The position numbers were made by a program, and so were the translations under genes. The notes under the pieces were generated by a model. That model saw only the letters and a list, made by a program, of their open reading frames with translations, was not told the origin of the DNA and made no database searches. A stretch of 64,000 bases of DNA, taken from positions 248,001 to 312,000 of the forward strand of contig NZ_CAHJXL010000001.1 in the NCBI RefSeq assembly GCF_903645315.1, written 5' to 3'. The DNA is from Victivallis sp. Marseille-Q1083 (lineage in GTDB: Bacteria; Verrucomicrobiota; Lentisphaeria; Victivallales; Victivallaceae). Numbering within the stretch: position 1 is the stretch's first letter; the number at the start of each line of letters is the position of its first letter. Below, piece by piece: positions 7,956 to 16,413 of this stretch.

Positions 7956-9536
7956 CCTGAATATTGCGTAAATTTTCAAAAACAAAGAGGCAGATTCTCG
8001 ACTAATATATTATATTGTAATATTTTACGTGACAATATAACGCCGAGGTCTGCCAATGACAAAATGTAATGTTTCGATTCCGGTCTTTCAAGGTCCGAAA
8101 AGCAGAAAAATTGAATTCAATTTCGCCGGTGGAGATATCAGCAGTGACGGCGGGTTGCTTTTTGTGAAAGAATTCGACCGCAAACTCGGTTTGACCCGGC
8201 GCGCCGGTAACCTGCTGGATTCTTTTGATCTTCGACAGCCCGGAAAAGTTGAGCATTCCTATCTGAGCATGCTTCGTCAACGAGTTTTTGGTTTGGTTGC
8301 CGGCCATGAAGATCTCAATGACCATCATGAATTGCGAACTGATCCGCTGATTCAAACTGTTGTCGGTCGTGATCGTCAACTCGCCACTCCAAGCACTTTA
8401 TGTCGATTCGAAAATGGAATCGATCGTCGTGCTTGCGTAGATTTGAGCCGATTGTTTGTCGAATTCTTTATCGAAAGTTTTTCCACGCCGCCTCGAGAAT
8501 TGATTCTTGATTTCGATGCTACCGATGACCTCACTTACGGGATGCAGGAAAATCGCTTTTTTCATGGCTATTATGACCACTATTGCTTTTTGCCGTTGTA
8601 TGTTTTCTGCGGGGATCAATTGCTTGTGGCTTATTTGCGTCCATCAAAAATTGATGCGGCCAAGCATGCTTGGGCGATTCTCTCGCTACTGGTAAAGCGC
8701 TTTCGGCAGAAATGGCCGAAGGTTAAGATTATTTTCCGGGGAGACAGTGGCTTTTGTCGGCAGAAAATGCTGAACTGGTGTGATAAAAATGAGGTCAAAT
8801 ATATTGTCGGATTGGCGAAAAATCCACGTTTGCTGGAATTATCAAAAGATCTTCAAGTGAAAGCGGAAGCACTTTACAACGAAACACATGAAAAAGCAAA
8901 ACTGTTTACTCAGTTCGAATATGCGGCAGGAACTTGGAAATACCCGCGCCGGGTGATTGCCAAAGCGGAATTCAACTCCCCCGGACCGAATAATCGTTTT
9001 ATCGTCACCAATCTTGATGATGATGGACAATATCTTTATGAAAAAGTCTATTGCGCCCGAGGTGAGATGGAAAACAGGATCAAGGAACAGCAGCTGGATC
9101 TTTTCGCTGATCGGACGAGCTGCCATGACTTTGCGGCAAATCAATTCCGGCTTCTGCTTTCAAGTTTGGCTTATATTCTCATGGAACGGTTTCGGGCATT
9201 GTTGTTGACAGGAACTCAATTTGCCGAGGCTACCTGCGGCAGCATTCGCTTATACCTGGTGAAAATCGGTGCCATTATTCGGCGGAATACCAGAAAAATT
9301 TATGTTGCTCTTTCAAGTGCTTGTCCAAATCAGGAACTCCTCCGCTTGATCGCTGCGAAAATCATCGCTTGGGAATAAAACCTTGGAGAGCTGTCCCCGG
9401 CTCGCCGAACAACAACGGGGGAAAGGGGGAATATGCTCAATTTGCAAAAAAACGACAATATCCGACTCTGAAAATAAAAACTTCCGAATCTTCTGAACAT
9501 TTCTCGACGATTCGAAAGTTTCATGCAACATTCAGG
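7956..9536 (+). mobile_element. IS1380-family insertion sequence, complete
   Basis: A 1581-bp element with imperfect terminal inverted repeats beginning CCTGAAT (left CCTGAATATTGCGTAAA, right CCTGAATGTTGCATGAAA on the opposite strand). It carries one full-length transposase. Its 4-bp target duplication and CC... ends suit the IS1380 family. Base composition is AT-richer than the host genes, consistent with recent arrival. Internally deleted relatives lie at 14948-15021 and 16911-17343. Confidence 0.9.
8056..9378 (+). CDS. IS1380 family transposase
   Basis: A 440-residue DDE transposase. The N-terminal 'GGDISSDGGLLFVKEFD' segment and the LILDFDATDD block, carrying the first catalytic aspartate, are typical of the IS1380 group, as is the FRGDSGFCR block with the second aspartate (about residue 234) and the E-rich region near ARGEMENRIKEQQ. 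It fills most of the insertion sequence and appears intact, so the element may be active. Confidence 0.95.
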   Translation: MTKCNVSIPVFQGPKSRKIEFNFAGGDISSDGGLLFVKEFDRKLGLTRRAGNLLDSFDLRQPGKVEHSYLSMLRQRVFGLVAGHEDLNDHHELRTDPLIQTVVGRDRQLATPSTLCRFENGIDRRACVDLSRLFVEFFIESFSTPPRELILDFDATDDLTYGMQENRFFHGYYDHYCFLPLYVFCGDQLLVAYLRPSKIDAAKHAWAILSLLVKRFRQKWPKVKIIFRGDSGFCRQKMLNWCDKNEVKYIVGLAKNPRLLELSKDLQVKAEALYNETHEKAKLFTQFEYAAGTWKYPRRVIAKAEFNSPGPNNRFIVTNLDDDGQYLYEKVYCARGEMENRIKEQQLDLFADRTSCHDFAANQFRLLLSSLAYILMERFRALLLTGTQFAEATCGSIRLYLVKIGAIIRRNTRKIYVALSSACPNQELLRLIAAKIIAWE

Positions 9537-9540
9537 CTAG
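9537..9540. repeat. 4-bp target duplication CTAG (right)
   Basis: Right-hand copy of the duplication flanking the IS1380-family insertion. Confidence 0.8.
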
Positions 9541-9919
9541 CGCCGCCGACCAGCAGGCCGCGGCCATTGCGCACCGCCAGCCCGCCATGAAACAACAGGC
9601 TGCCGCCGGGCAGCAATGCCCCCAGCAGGCCATAGTAAAAAATATGACGCCACAGCAACCCGGCGGAACGTTTCGGATTCTCCGGATCGAAACAACTCGA
9701 TCCGTACCAGCGGCATTCCGCCGTCGCCAACGTCAGACGGCCTCCCGTTTCGATACAGATGCGGCAATGCGAGACCGTTTCACCGCTCCCGGCCGAATCA
9801 AAACCGGCGATCGCCGCCAGGTGCGCCAAGTGCTGGCACGCCTGCCGGCCAATCGCCTGATAATGACAGCTTTGGCCGCCGGGCAGCGGCAAATAACAAT
9901 TCAACCCCATGCCGCAAAT

Positions 9920-10126
9920 TTACGGCAGCGGATTGCCGTTCTCGTCTCCGGGACCCCAGGGGTTCGTGTTCGGATCGAAAACCAGTATATAGGGCTCGGC
10001 CCCGCCGTTGCCGCCGCCGGGGCCGGCTTCCACCGGCACCGAGTCGCCATTTACCGCCAAATCGCGCCATGACCCGAATGCGGTCAGTTCCGGCTTGTCA
10101 TATGGTATTTTTGTCCATTTCATCAT
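9920..10126 (-). CDS. RiPP precursor-like peptide with lasso-type leader
   Basis: A 68-residue peptide, too short for most annotation. The leader has YDKPELTAFG at about residues 9-18, matching the YxxPxLxxxG pattern that PqqD-like recognition proteins read in lasso-peptide leaders (the following Thr is Ala here). The C-terminal half is glycine, proline and asparagine-rich: GPGGGNGGAEP, then FDPNTNPWGPGDENGNPLP. Acidic residues 7-8 positions after glycines could allow a macrolactam, but the core boundary is unknown. Start: ATG at 10126 with AGGATAGG upstream; a GTG at 10132 is possible. It sits 18 bases after the giant surface protein and 9 before the HPr-kinase-like gene. No lasso cyclase, protease or PqqD gene is in the window. 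Confidence 0.6.
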   Translation of the reverse strand: MMKWTKIPYDKPELTAFGSWRDLAVNGDSVPVEAGPGGGNGGAEPYILVFDPNTNPWGPGDENGNPLP

Positions 10127-10144
10127 TTTCACCTATCCTTCTAT

Positions 10145-13100
10145 TCAGGCCAAATAGCCGTTCTTGCTGACCAGCGAACGATCGGCAGCATCGTACAGTT
10201 GCAAACCATCCGCCGCCGCCATCGACAAATCCGCCCCGAAACTGCCGTTATCCGCCAACTGCATCGAAGCCGACCAATCACCCAGCAGCGAATTGCCGGT
10301 CGGCACCTCGGGTTCCTTCCAGAACAGCGACAGCTTGCCTTCCTTCAGCTCCAGTCCCCATTCATAGCTGCCGATCGCCACCGTCGACGAACTGTTGACG
10401 GCAACGGATTTGGAAAGACTGTCGAAAGTCACATTGAACAATTTTCCAGTCAACGAAGCCAACAGTTCAGCAGTCGAATCGATCAACAGGAAGCTGCCGG
10501 ACTTCTGACCGTCCAGCGCCGCCGAAGTGATCGTAACGCTCCGGCGGGCGGTATCGGCAATCGAAAAATCCATGCCATTCTTAACCGTCAACATCGCCGT
10601 TCCGGCAGAAGCATAATCGCGGGAACTCAAATCGAACTCATAAGCGGTAAAGCTGCCGCCCGCCGGCAATTCCCTGGTCAAATTGACGCTGCTGTTGCCG
10701 GCTATCGTCAGCTTATAAACGTCGACCACTGTCGCATTGAAATCGCCGGTATAATCGACGAAAGCCAAGGTGCTCTGCTCCTCATCGAGCAAACCGCCGA
10801 TGGCGCCGCTGCCGATCGCTTTGCCGCTGCCGTTCACATAGCCGTCGAACTGCAACCGCTCACCGGACCCGGTAAAGGTGATCCGGCCGGAATCGACCGT
10901 CGCCACCGCACCGGCGCCGTTGGCGTAACCGCCCAGGAAAATCGACCCATTGATGGTCACCGCCGCACTGGCCGTATCAATCCGGATCGACGCGCCGCCG
11001 GTAACCGTTGAAGTACTGCCGGCGCCGGCAAAACCGCCGCCGTAGATATCTTTGTTGAACGTACCGCCGGAAATATTGATTGAAGTGCCGCCTTGCACCG
11101 AAGCGCTGCCGCCATGACCGGCCCGGCTGCCGCCCAGTAAAAATCCGAGGTCGGAGGCGCCGCTGACATTGATCTCAACCCCGTTATGGATGACATCCTC
11201 CGCCTGGGCGGCATTGACATAGCTGCCGCCGAACAACCAGCCGGAATCACCGACCAGTTGCGTCGCATCGACCAATTCAACCGTCACTTTGCCGTCGACA
11301 CCGGAAATGACCTTCTGAGAACCGGTCCCTTCGTTGTAATTGCCGCCGTGCACCAAGCCGGTCAATGTGGCGCCGTTCACCGTCAGCGTGATATTTCCAG
11401 TCACAGTGCCGCCGGCGCCGGACGCATTTTCCACCGTGCCATCCGCCTTCGCACTGTTCAGCGCCCCGGTATAACCGGCCAGGATTCCGCCATAAATATT
11501 CGGCTTGGCGCTGAAATCCATCCCCTGATTGATCGTCAAAGCGATATTGCCGCCGACATTGCCGATGCCGCCGCCGTACAGGACATTGGTCACGCTGCCG
11601 CCATTCATTTCAATGGTGATGTCGCCATTGACCGCGCCATCGGCGCCGCCGCCATAAAATTTCCAGTAGGAACCATCGTTGACGGTCACGTTCACCGTTT
11701 TGTCGACCGCGCCCTGCAGGCCGCCGCCATAGAAATAATTGATTCTGGCGCCGTTCAAATTCACCACGACCGAATCCACCCCCGCTTTGTAACCGCCGCC
11801 AAAGAAGTTGTAACCGACCACATTGGACAGCGTCACGTTGACTGCGGCCTTCCCGCGCATCCGGTTGCCGCCGCCGTAGAAACTGCCGGAATAGGTAGTG
11901 CCGGACAACTCCGCCACTCCGGTACCCAGGTAAATATGACCGTAAATTTTCGCTTCGCCGCCAATCAAAGTATTGCGGCCGCCCCCGAGGTCGATACTGC
12001 CGAATACCAGAGCGCCGGTACTCACCGTCACGTCGTCGTTGCTTGACGGATTCGCCACCCACTCGCCGTTGAACCAGCCGGAACGGATGGCATACGCCTC
12101 CGAACTGTTCTTCACCAAAGCGTGGAGCGCCTCCAGACTGGAAGTATCCGCGACATTCAACAACGCCAGAATGTGGTCAACGCCGGCGGCGGCGTATCCG
12201 GCAAACAAAGCACCATCGATCGTCAACATCAGGCCGTCGGCAGCGCTGACGGCGATCGCCCGGCCGCCGCCGTTGGCAATCACTTTGCCGGTAATCCGGG
12301 CGGCAACAGCCTCGACCTCCAGGCCGCTTTTCGGAATTTCCGCCGCCAATGTTCCACCGGCGCTGAGTCCGTAGGCATTGCCCATCGCCCCGGCATCCAC
12401 CAGCACATTGCCGGCCAATGCTGCGGACGCCGCCTGTCTGACGACGAAAGCCAGATCGTCCGCGGCCCTGATTCCCCAGGCGTTGATCGCATCCGGACCG
12501 CTGCCGACCACCCGGACGGTCACCTGTTCACCCAGTCCTTCATACTGAACGCTGCCGATATCCACGTCATCTCTGCCGGCAATTCCGGCCAGATTCACCC
12601 CGTCACCCGCCACCGCGGCAACCGCCGAAACCGTCACCGGCTGATCGACGATATCGAAAATGAGGGAAGCACTGATTTGATCGGAACCGAATTGAATCGC
12701 CGCCGCATCAGCGGTCACCTGTCCGGTTACCGTCACATTGCCGCTCAACGTCACCGTCGAATGCGTCGAATCGGTCAAGGTCAGCGCGGTCCCATCCGCC
12801 ACCGTCAGCGAACCGGTTTCGGTAACCAGCACATTCAACTTGGTGGAAACCGCCACCGTTTCCGCGGTCTCGATGACCAACGTATCCGTCTGATCAATAC
12901 TGGCGACCGTCAATGACAGCAAGCCTTCCACCTGATCGAGCTTGTAAGTTTTCAGACCGACGCGGACGGCAAAACCGTTGTTGACTTCAATCAACCGGGT
13001 AAAATCTTCGATATGGAAATACTGGCCGCTCAAATCATTGGCGGACATGAACTGATAGGTCTTATCTTCCCAATTGTCGTTTCGCAGATAAACAGCACCG

Positions 13101-14437
13101 TCCCCGATCAGCAAATTGCTCACCGTCAGACTCAAGCCATCGGCCGCCGGAAGATGAATATTCAGTTTTCCATCGGTTCCCAGCGTCAAATTTCCCCAAA
13201 AGTTTCCGACGCTGTATACGTCGACGGTACCGGAGGCAACCGTGAACTGGGCTTCACTCAAGTCGGCATTGCCGTTCAATATAAATTCCGTCCCGGGCTG
13301 GCTAGCCACATCCACCTTTTCGCCGGTAATAACTTTACCGCCGTCAATCTGCACTTTCCCGCTAATCTCGACATTCGAATCGCGAACCTCCAACTGTCCG
13401 CCCGAGGAAATTACAATATCGGTGAGCAACCCACCCTTCGATACCACCACCCGGCCGCCGGCCTGGACGGTCGTATTCCAAGACAGTCCGCGCGATCCCA
13501 CAATCTGCAGACCGCCATCCACAATCGTCGCTTTTCTGGCAGAACCATTATTGCTGACTTCCTGGATGCCGCCCACCTGCGTATCTTCGGCGACAGCCCG
13601 CCCGCTGCTAATCACTTGACTTCCGCCGGCTAAAATGACCGCTCCGGAATCCAATCCGCGACTGGTAACAATCTGCCGGCCGCCAGACGAGATCACCGTA
13701 CGGTATGTCTCCCCGCCACTCACATACTGCGTCCCGTCAGCCTTAATTACGGTACTGCTCGCAATTCCATCGGTAAACACGGTTTGCGAACCTCCGGATT
13801 CGATGCTGGTTTGTTCGGCCGTCGCGTCCCCCCGCACTTCTTCACGCCCGCCGGCAATAACGACGGTCTGATAAGAACGGCCTTCCAATACCAATGTCGT
13901 ACTTACACCAACTACTTGAGTGGAGCTGACACTGCCGCCGTATTCAACCGTTAATTGTCCTTCCTCCCGTACCAGCGTATTCACCGCCTTGTTATTGTCA
14001 TGGACGACAAAAGCAACTCCGCCTCCAACAACGAAATTGACCGCGCTTCCGTTTTCCACAGAAAAAATGCGTCCGGTGACCGTATCCGAACCGGTAACTT
14101 TCGTCACGGTAGTTTCAGTCGCCACCCCGCCGCCGGCTTCCAAAATTACATCAATGGCGGTACCTTGTTCTCGCACGTTGAGCTGTCCGCCCGATTGGAC
14201 TACAGTATTCGATGCAGTTGCATTGACAAGCACGTTCTGCAAGCCGTATTCTTTCCCGTTTCCCGACAACGTCATGCCGTTCGCTTCGGCGCCGGCCAGC
14301 AAAGTTTGCTCCCCGCCGGCAGTCACCCAGCCGTCAACAGCTTTTCCGCCGGAAGAAACAATCTGCATTCCTCCAGAGCCAACGGTCTCGCCGCTCACGA
14401 CCTTACCACTCTCGACGGGCGTTGTAAAATCAGCCAT
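10145..14437 (-). CDS. Giant AIDA-repeat surface/adhesin protein
   Basis: A 1430-residue protein made of beta-solenoid repeats. Residues about 10-385 hold AIDA-like repeats (steps such as VVSSGGKA, GGRQIV, GGSQVISSG, ending in paired glycines) with a valine-rich ladder. Residues about 820-1160 hold a second repeat class with 'YGGG' steps (FYGGGADGAVNG, FYGGGLQGAVDK, YGGGIGNVGG). No cysteines or catalytic motif are obvious. No signal peptide is seen and the C-terminus lacks an autotransporter beta-barrel, so export route is unknown. The start at 14437 is fixed by GGAGG six bases upstream. It is the first gene of the operon with the RiPP-like peptide. Confidence 0.85.
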   Translation of the reverse strand: MADFTTPVESGKVVSGETVGSGGMQIVSSGGKAVDGWVTAGGEQTLLAGAEANGMTLSGNGKEYGLQNVLVNATASNTVVQSGGQLNVREQGTAIDVILEAGGGVATETTVTKVTGSDTVTGRIFSVENGSAVNFVVGGGVAFVVHDNNKAVNTLVREEGQLTVEYGGSVSSTQVVGVSTTLVLEGRSYQTVVIAGGREEVRGDATAEQTSIESGGSQTVFTDGIASSTVIKADGTQYVSGGETYRTVISSGGRQIVTSRGLDSGAVILAGGSQVISSGRAVAEDTQVGGIQEVSNNGSARKATIVDGGLQIVGSRGLSWNTTVQAGGRVVVSKGGLLTDIVISSGGQLEVRDSNVEISGKVQIDGGKVITGEKVDVASQPGTEFILNGNADLSEAQFTVASGTVDVYSVGNFWGNLTLGTDGKLNIHLPAADGLSLTVSNLLIGDGAVYLRNDNWEDKTYQFMSANDLSGQYFHIEDFTRLIEVNNGFAVRVGLKTYKLDQVEGLLSLTVASIDQTDTLVIETAETVAVSTKLNVLVTETGSLTVADGTALTLTDSTHSTVTLSGNVTVTGQVTADAAAIQFGSDQISASLIFDIVDQPVTVSAVAAVAGDGVNLAGIAGRDDVDIGSVQYEGLGEQVTVRVVGSGPDAINAWGIRAADDLAFVVRQAASAALAGNVLVDAGAMGNAYGLSAGGTLAAEIPKSGLEVEAVAARITGKVIANGGGRAIAVSAADGLMLTIDGALFAGYAAAGVDHILALLNVADTSSLEALHALVKNSSEAYAIRSGWFNGEWVANPSSNDDVTVSTGALVFGSIDLGGGRNTLIGGEAKIYGHIYLGTGVAELSGTTYSGSFYGGGNRMRGKAAVNVTLSNVVGYNFFGGGYKAGVDSVVVNLNGARINYFYGGGLQGAVDKTVNVTVNDGSYWKFYGGGADGAVNGDITIEMNGGSVTNVLYGGGIGNVGGNIALTINQGMDFSAKPNIYGGILAGYTGALNSAKADGTVENASGAGGTVTGNITLTVNGATLTGLVHGGNYNEGTGSQKVISGVDGKVTVELVDATQLVGDSGWLFGGSYVNAAQAEDVIHNGVEINVSGASDLGFLLGGSRAGHGGSASVQGGTSINISGGTFNKDIYGGGFAGAGSTSTVTGGASIRIDTASAAVTINGSIFLGGYANGAGAVATVDSGRITFTGSGERLQFDGYVNGSGKAIGSGAIGGLLDEEQSTLAFVDYTGDFNATVVDVYKLTIAGNSSVNLTRELPAGGSFTAYEFDLSSRDYASAGTAMLTVKNGMDFSIADTARRSVTITSAALDGQKSGSFLLIDSTAELLASLTGKLFNVTFDSLSKSVAVNSSSTVAIGSYEWGLELKEGKLSLFWKEPEVPTGNSLLGDWSASMQLADNGSFGADLSMAAADGLQLYDAADRSLVSKNGYLA

Positions 14438-14490
14438 AAAAAACCTCCACAAGCATTTAATTGCCAAATCTTTCCAAATTCATTTCAACC

Positions 14491-14512
14491 GGGTCCGATT
14501 TCATCGGAACCC
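14491..14512 (-). other. Inverted repeat in the leader of the giant gene
   Basis: GGGTCCGAT-TTC-ATCGGAACCC forms a bulged hairpin between the promoter and the start codon of the giant AIDA protein. It has no following T-run, so it is probably a leader structure or protein site and not a terminator. Confidence 0.4.
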
Positions 14513-14526
14513 ATCTGCTCACATAT

Positions 14527-14554
14527 ATTATAATGGAGAAGCCATGCAAAACAA
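14527..14554 (-). promoter_or_regulatory. Likely promoter of the giant-protein/RiPP operon
   Basis: On the minus strand TTGTTT (14549-14554), 16-base spacer, perfect TATAAT (14527-14532), leaving a leader of about 80 bases before the ATG at 14437. The region 14438-14731 holds no credible gene. Confidence 0.55.
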
Positions 14555-14686
14555 ATTAAGAATGCATTTATCAGAAAAAAATTATCCTTTTTTCTTCCGC
14601 TTTTTATCAGCCCGAAAAGCGCATGCAATCCAATCGTCAATCCAATTCTCACATCCATTTTCCGAACGAAAAAGCCGGGCTTCCTC

Positions 14687-14715
14687 TTGACAATCCGGTT
14701 GCCGCAAGCTATAAT
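14687..14715 (+). promoter_or_regulatory. Consensus promoter of the tRNA at 14732
   Basis: Perfect TTGACA (14687-14692), 17-base spacer, perfect TATAAT (14710-14715), 16 bases before the tRNA 5' end. Confidence 0.85.
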
Positions 14716-14731
14716 AAACGGACTTTCGAGT

Positions 14732-14808
14732 GGATCCTTAGCTCAGTTGGTTAGAGCAGGTGACTCATAATCACCGGGTCGCGGGTTCAAGTCCCTCAGG
14801 ATCCACCA
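14732..14808 (+). tRNA. tRNA with CAT anticodon (Met elongator or Ile2)
   Basis: A 77-base cloverleaf with encoded CCA: acceptor GGATCCT/AGGATCC, D arm GCTCAGTTGGTTAGAGC, anticodon stem GGTGA/TCACC with canonical loop CTCATAA, T-loop TTCAAGT with one mismatch in the T stem. It is distinct in stem sequence from the two CAT tRNAs at 2903 and 3002, so the three probably cover elongator Met and Ile(CAU); no initiator-type GGG/CCC stem is present. Confidence 0.93.
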
Positions 14809-14947
14809 TAATTTCCCCTCAAAAGCTTTTCTTTTTTTCTTTTTCCAACAACTGCAAAATGCTCAAATATACCCTTTAGCTTACAGCGATTACGGCATTT
14901 TTACGGCATTTTCCGAGGCTATCATGGGCTCAAGAAGAAATATTTAA

Positions 14948-15021
14948 CCTGAATGTTGCATGAAACTTTCGAATCGTCGAGAAATGTTCAGAAGATTCGG
15001 AGGTTTCATGCAACATTCAGG
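14948..15021. mobile_element. 74-bp IS1380-derived mini-element
   Basis: Flanked by a perfect 19-bp inverted repeat (CCTGAATGTTGCATGAAAC). The first 54 bases are the same as the terminal 54 bases of the right end of the IS1380 element at 7956-9536; the rest is an inverted copy of the tip. It has no coding capacity and no visible target duplication. It can be read as the remains of a deleted IS or a small mobilisable unit. Confidence 0.75.
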
Positions 15022-15053
15022 CAAGGAGGGAAACTACAGCAACGCCGAAAGCG

Positions 15054-15273
15054 TCAACCAGCATACGAAATCGCGGATTGGGAAACGGTAACAGAGGATT
15101 TGGCCGCAGTTACAGAATGCTTGTTCATTGCATTTTCTATATGGCCGCCGACCTTGCGCCAGTAATCGCCAATTCGCTCCGGAACAGCCGGATCAATCGG
15201 TTTGACTGCATATTCAATGATTTCACGACTTTATGCCGCGAATGAAAGCTTCAAGTTTTTTTCCCGTTTTCAT
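15054..15273 (-). pseudogene. Frameshifted small gene fragment, unrecognised
   Basis: On the minus strand, an ATG at 15273 gives MKTGKKLEAFIRGIKS and then a stop, while the neighbouring frame continues with EIIEYAVKPIDPAVPERIGD and ends at 15054. The joined sequence reads like a charged helical protein broken by a one-base shift. No family is recognised. It lies between two mobile relics, in keeping with a decayed island gene. Confidence 0.35.
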
Positions 15274-15291
15274 GACGATCCTCATTGGTTG

Positions 15292-15579
15292 TTATTGTCC
15301 CAAATTTTGTGAAACACACTTGTAGTTTCCAACACCGATAACGACGTTGCCGATAATTTGCATACGTTTTTGCCAGTAGTCCTCCCATGCACCGGCGTCT
15401 GTTTCGCCATGAAAGATTCGATACATCAGGAGCTCCTGAACCATCTGCAAAATCATCTTCAGCAGTTCGGCGAAGGCCTTGCGGTCATACACTTCTGCCA
15501 ACTTTGTTACAAGTTCGTCCAAAGAAAAGCCATTCTCCGATTGGCAAAACGACAAGTCCATGCTAATTTTACCTTGCAT
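15292..15579 (-). pseudogene. Truncated transposase-like ORF in the 378-bp element
   Basis: A 95-residue frame (start MQGKISMDLSF) with helical, charged sequence such as LDELVTKLAEVY and KAFAELLKMILQ, followed by a stop soon after an 'EDYWQKRMQ' segment. The frame runs through the left inverted repeat of the element and stops there, which suggests an N-terminal transposase remnant left by internal deletion. The assignment as transposase rests on its location only. Confidence 0.4.
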
Positions 15580-15673
15580 CTGCCTTCCCTTTATGTTGAG
15601 ATTTTGAGTTACTCAAAATAAAAGGCAGATGCAACCTTGTCAAACAACACATCCCATCACAAAATTTGGGACA
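15296..15673. mobile_element. 378-bp element with 17-bp inverted repeats
   Basis: Ends are TGTCCCAAATTTTGTGA and its exact inverse (15657-15673), flanked by a 4-bp direct repeat TTAT (15292-15295 and 15674-15677). Inside is a minus-strand frame of about 95 codons that looks like the start of a transposase. It is therefore a short non-autonomous or truncated insertion sequence; family not identified. Confidence 0.75.
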
Positions 15674-15721
15674 TTATCCATTGGTTATATACAGAACGAT
15701 CCGAAAATTGTCAACCGGCGG

Positions 15722-15976
15722 TCAATAATCACGCATCGGGGAGTTGTAATTGATTTCCCGGAGCCTTTCAATAAATCCGGACTCCGGGAGCTGCTCTTTC
15801 AACAGCTCGGACACCTGATCGACATAGCGCAACCAGTCTTGCGGATCAAAGCAATAATTTTCGGCCAGATATTTGATGGCTTTCCTGGAATATTCGGCCA
15901 ATACCAGACGTTCCAACGCTTCATCCGCCGCCGTCCGCAACGAATCATAATCAAATCCGGGAGGAAAACAACTCAT
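15722..15976 (-). CDS. Hypothetical protein
   Basis: An 84-residue acidic, helical protein with no recognised family. The ATG at 15976 has GGAGATG upstream; the frame extends to 15997 but that start is weaker. Sequence marks are an N-terminal CFPPGFDYDSLR and a C-terminal ELLKEQLPESGFIERLRE. It follows the Imm35-like gene at 16025 on the same strand, in a string of small genes downstream of a truncated peptidase, a layout common for immunity proteins. Confidence 0.6.
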   Translation of the reverse strand: MSCFPPGFDYDSLRTAADEALERLVLAEYSRKAIKYLAENYCFDPQDWLRYVDQVSELLKEQLPESGFIERLREINYNSPMRDY

Positions 15977-16024
15977 TTCAACATCTCCTCTACACATTTC
16001 CAGATATGTGGAATCGAATACAAA

Positions 16025-16270
16025 CTAGAGAGCTCCCGGCACTTCGATTTTCTTAGCGTTATCAAGTTCATCCGCATGTTCCGGATAAAAGACACCCCAT
16101 ACTTTACCATCCTTTTTGTTGACGGCAACCGGGCGCGGGCCGATAAGAACATCATCGGTATCGTAATAAAAACACCAATAATCGGCGGTTTCATCGGCGG
16201 TTCGGCTCAAAGAAATTCCGGTGACATTGGCTTTTTGAGCCAATTCAAAAGCCTTTTCAATCGTAATCAT
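16025..16270 (-). CDS. Imm35-like / YrhB-like small protein
   Basis: An 81-residue protein. The order 'MITIEKAFELAQKA', then WCFYYDTDD, then PRPVAVNKKDGKVWGVF resembles the immunity protein 35/YrhB family, where the last block reads as a conserved P-V-V-D-K-x-T-G-E-V strand pair. Such proteins neutralise toxin domains or act as chaperones. It lies downstream of a gene for a HEFAH-type peptidase fragment. The family call is from pattern memory only. Confidence 0.55.
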   Translation of the reverse strand: MITIEKAFELAQKANVTGISLSRTADETADYWCFYYDTDDVLIGPRPVAVNKKDGKVWGVFYPEHADELDNAKKIEVPGAL

Positions 16271-16413
16271 ACTTATCTGCTTTTACAACATTGTTTTACT
16301 ATATCACTGAATTTCAAATTATCAAGCCTCATAATGTGGACAAGCCGACCATTTGCATTTTAAAACAATCAAAGCAATCAGTCTGCACCGGCAGTCCGCA
16401 TGGCTGCGGATCA

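Larger units (their letters stand above)
7465..9910 (-). pseudogene. HPr-kinase-like protein gene split by an IS element
   Basis: The N-terminal half runs from the ATG at 9910 to about 9537 and the C-terminal half from 7955 to 7465. Joining them and removing the 1581-bp insertion restores one 286-codon frame. The junction restores the Walker A loop GGASGVGKST, with the insertion inside codons for Ala-Ser. The restored protein resembles HPr-kinase-like proteins found beside RiPP precursors (paeninodin-type kinases and the ScmC protein of SynChlorMet cassettes); DDAVLL after the P-loop fits the kinase fold. The start is 9 bases after the stop of the RiPP-like peptide gene. The kinase is presumably inactive in this genome. 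Confidence 0.8.

Noticed and set aside
14881-14914. Direct repeat TTACGGCATTTT
   Set aside because: Two adjacent short copies only, no array or spacers, so neither CRISPR nor a recognisable repeat family.
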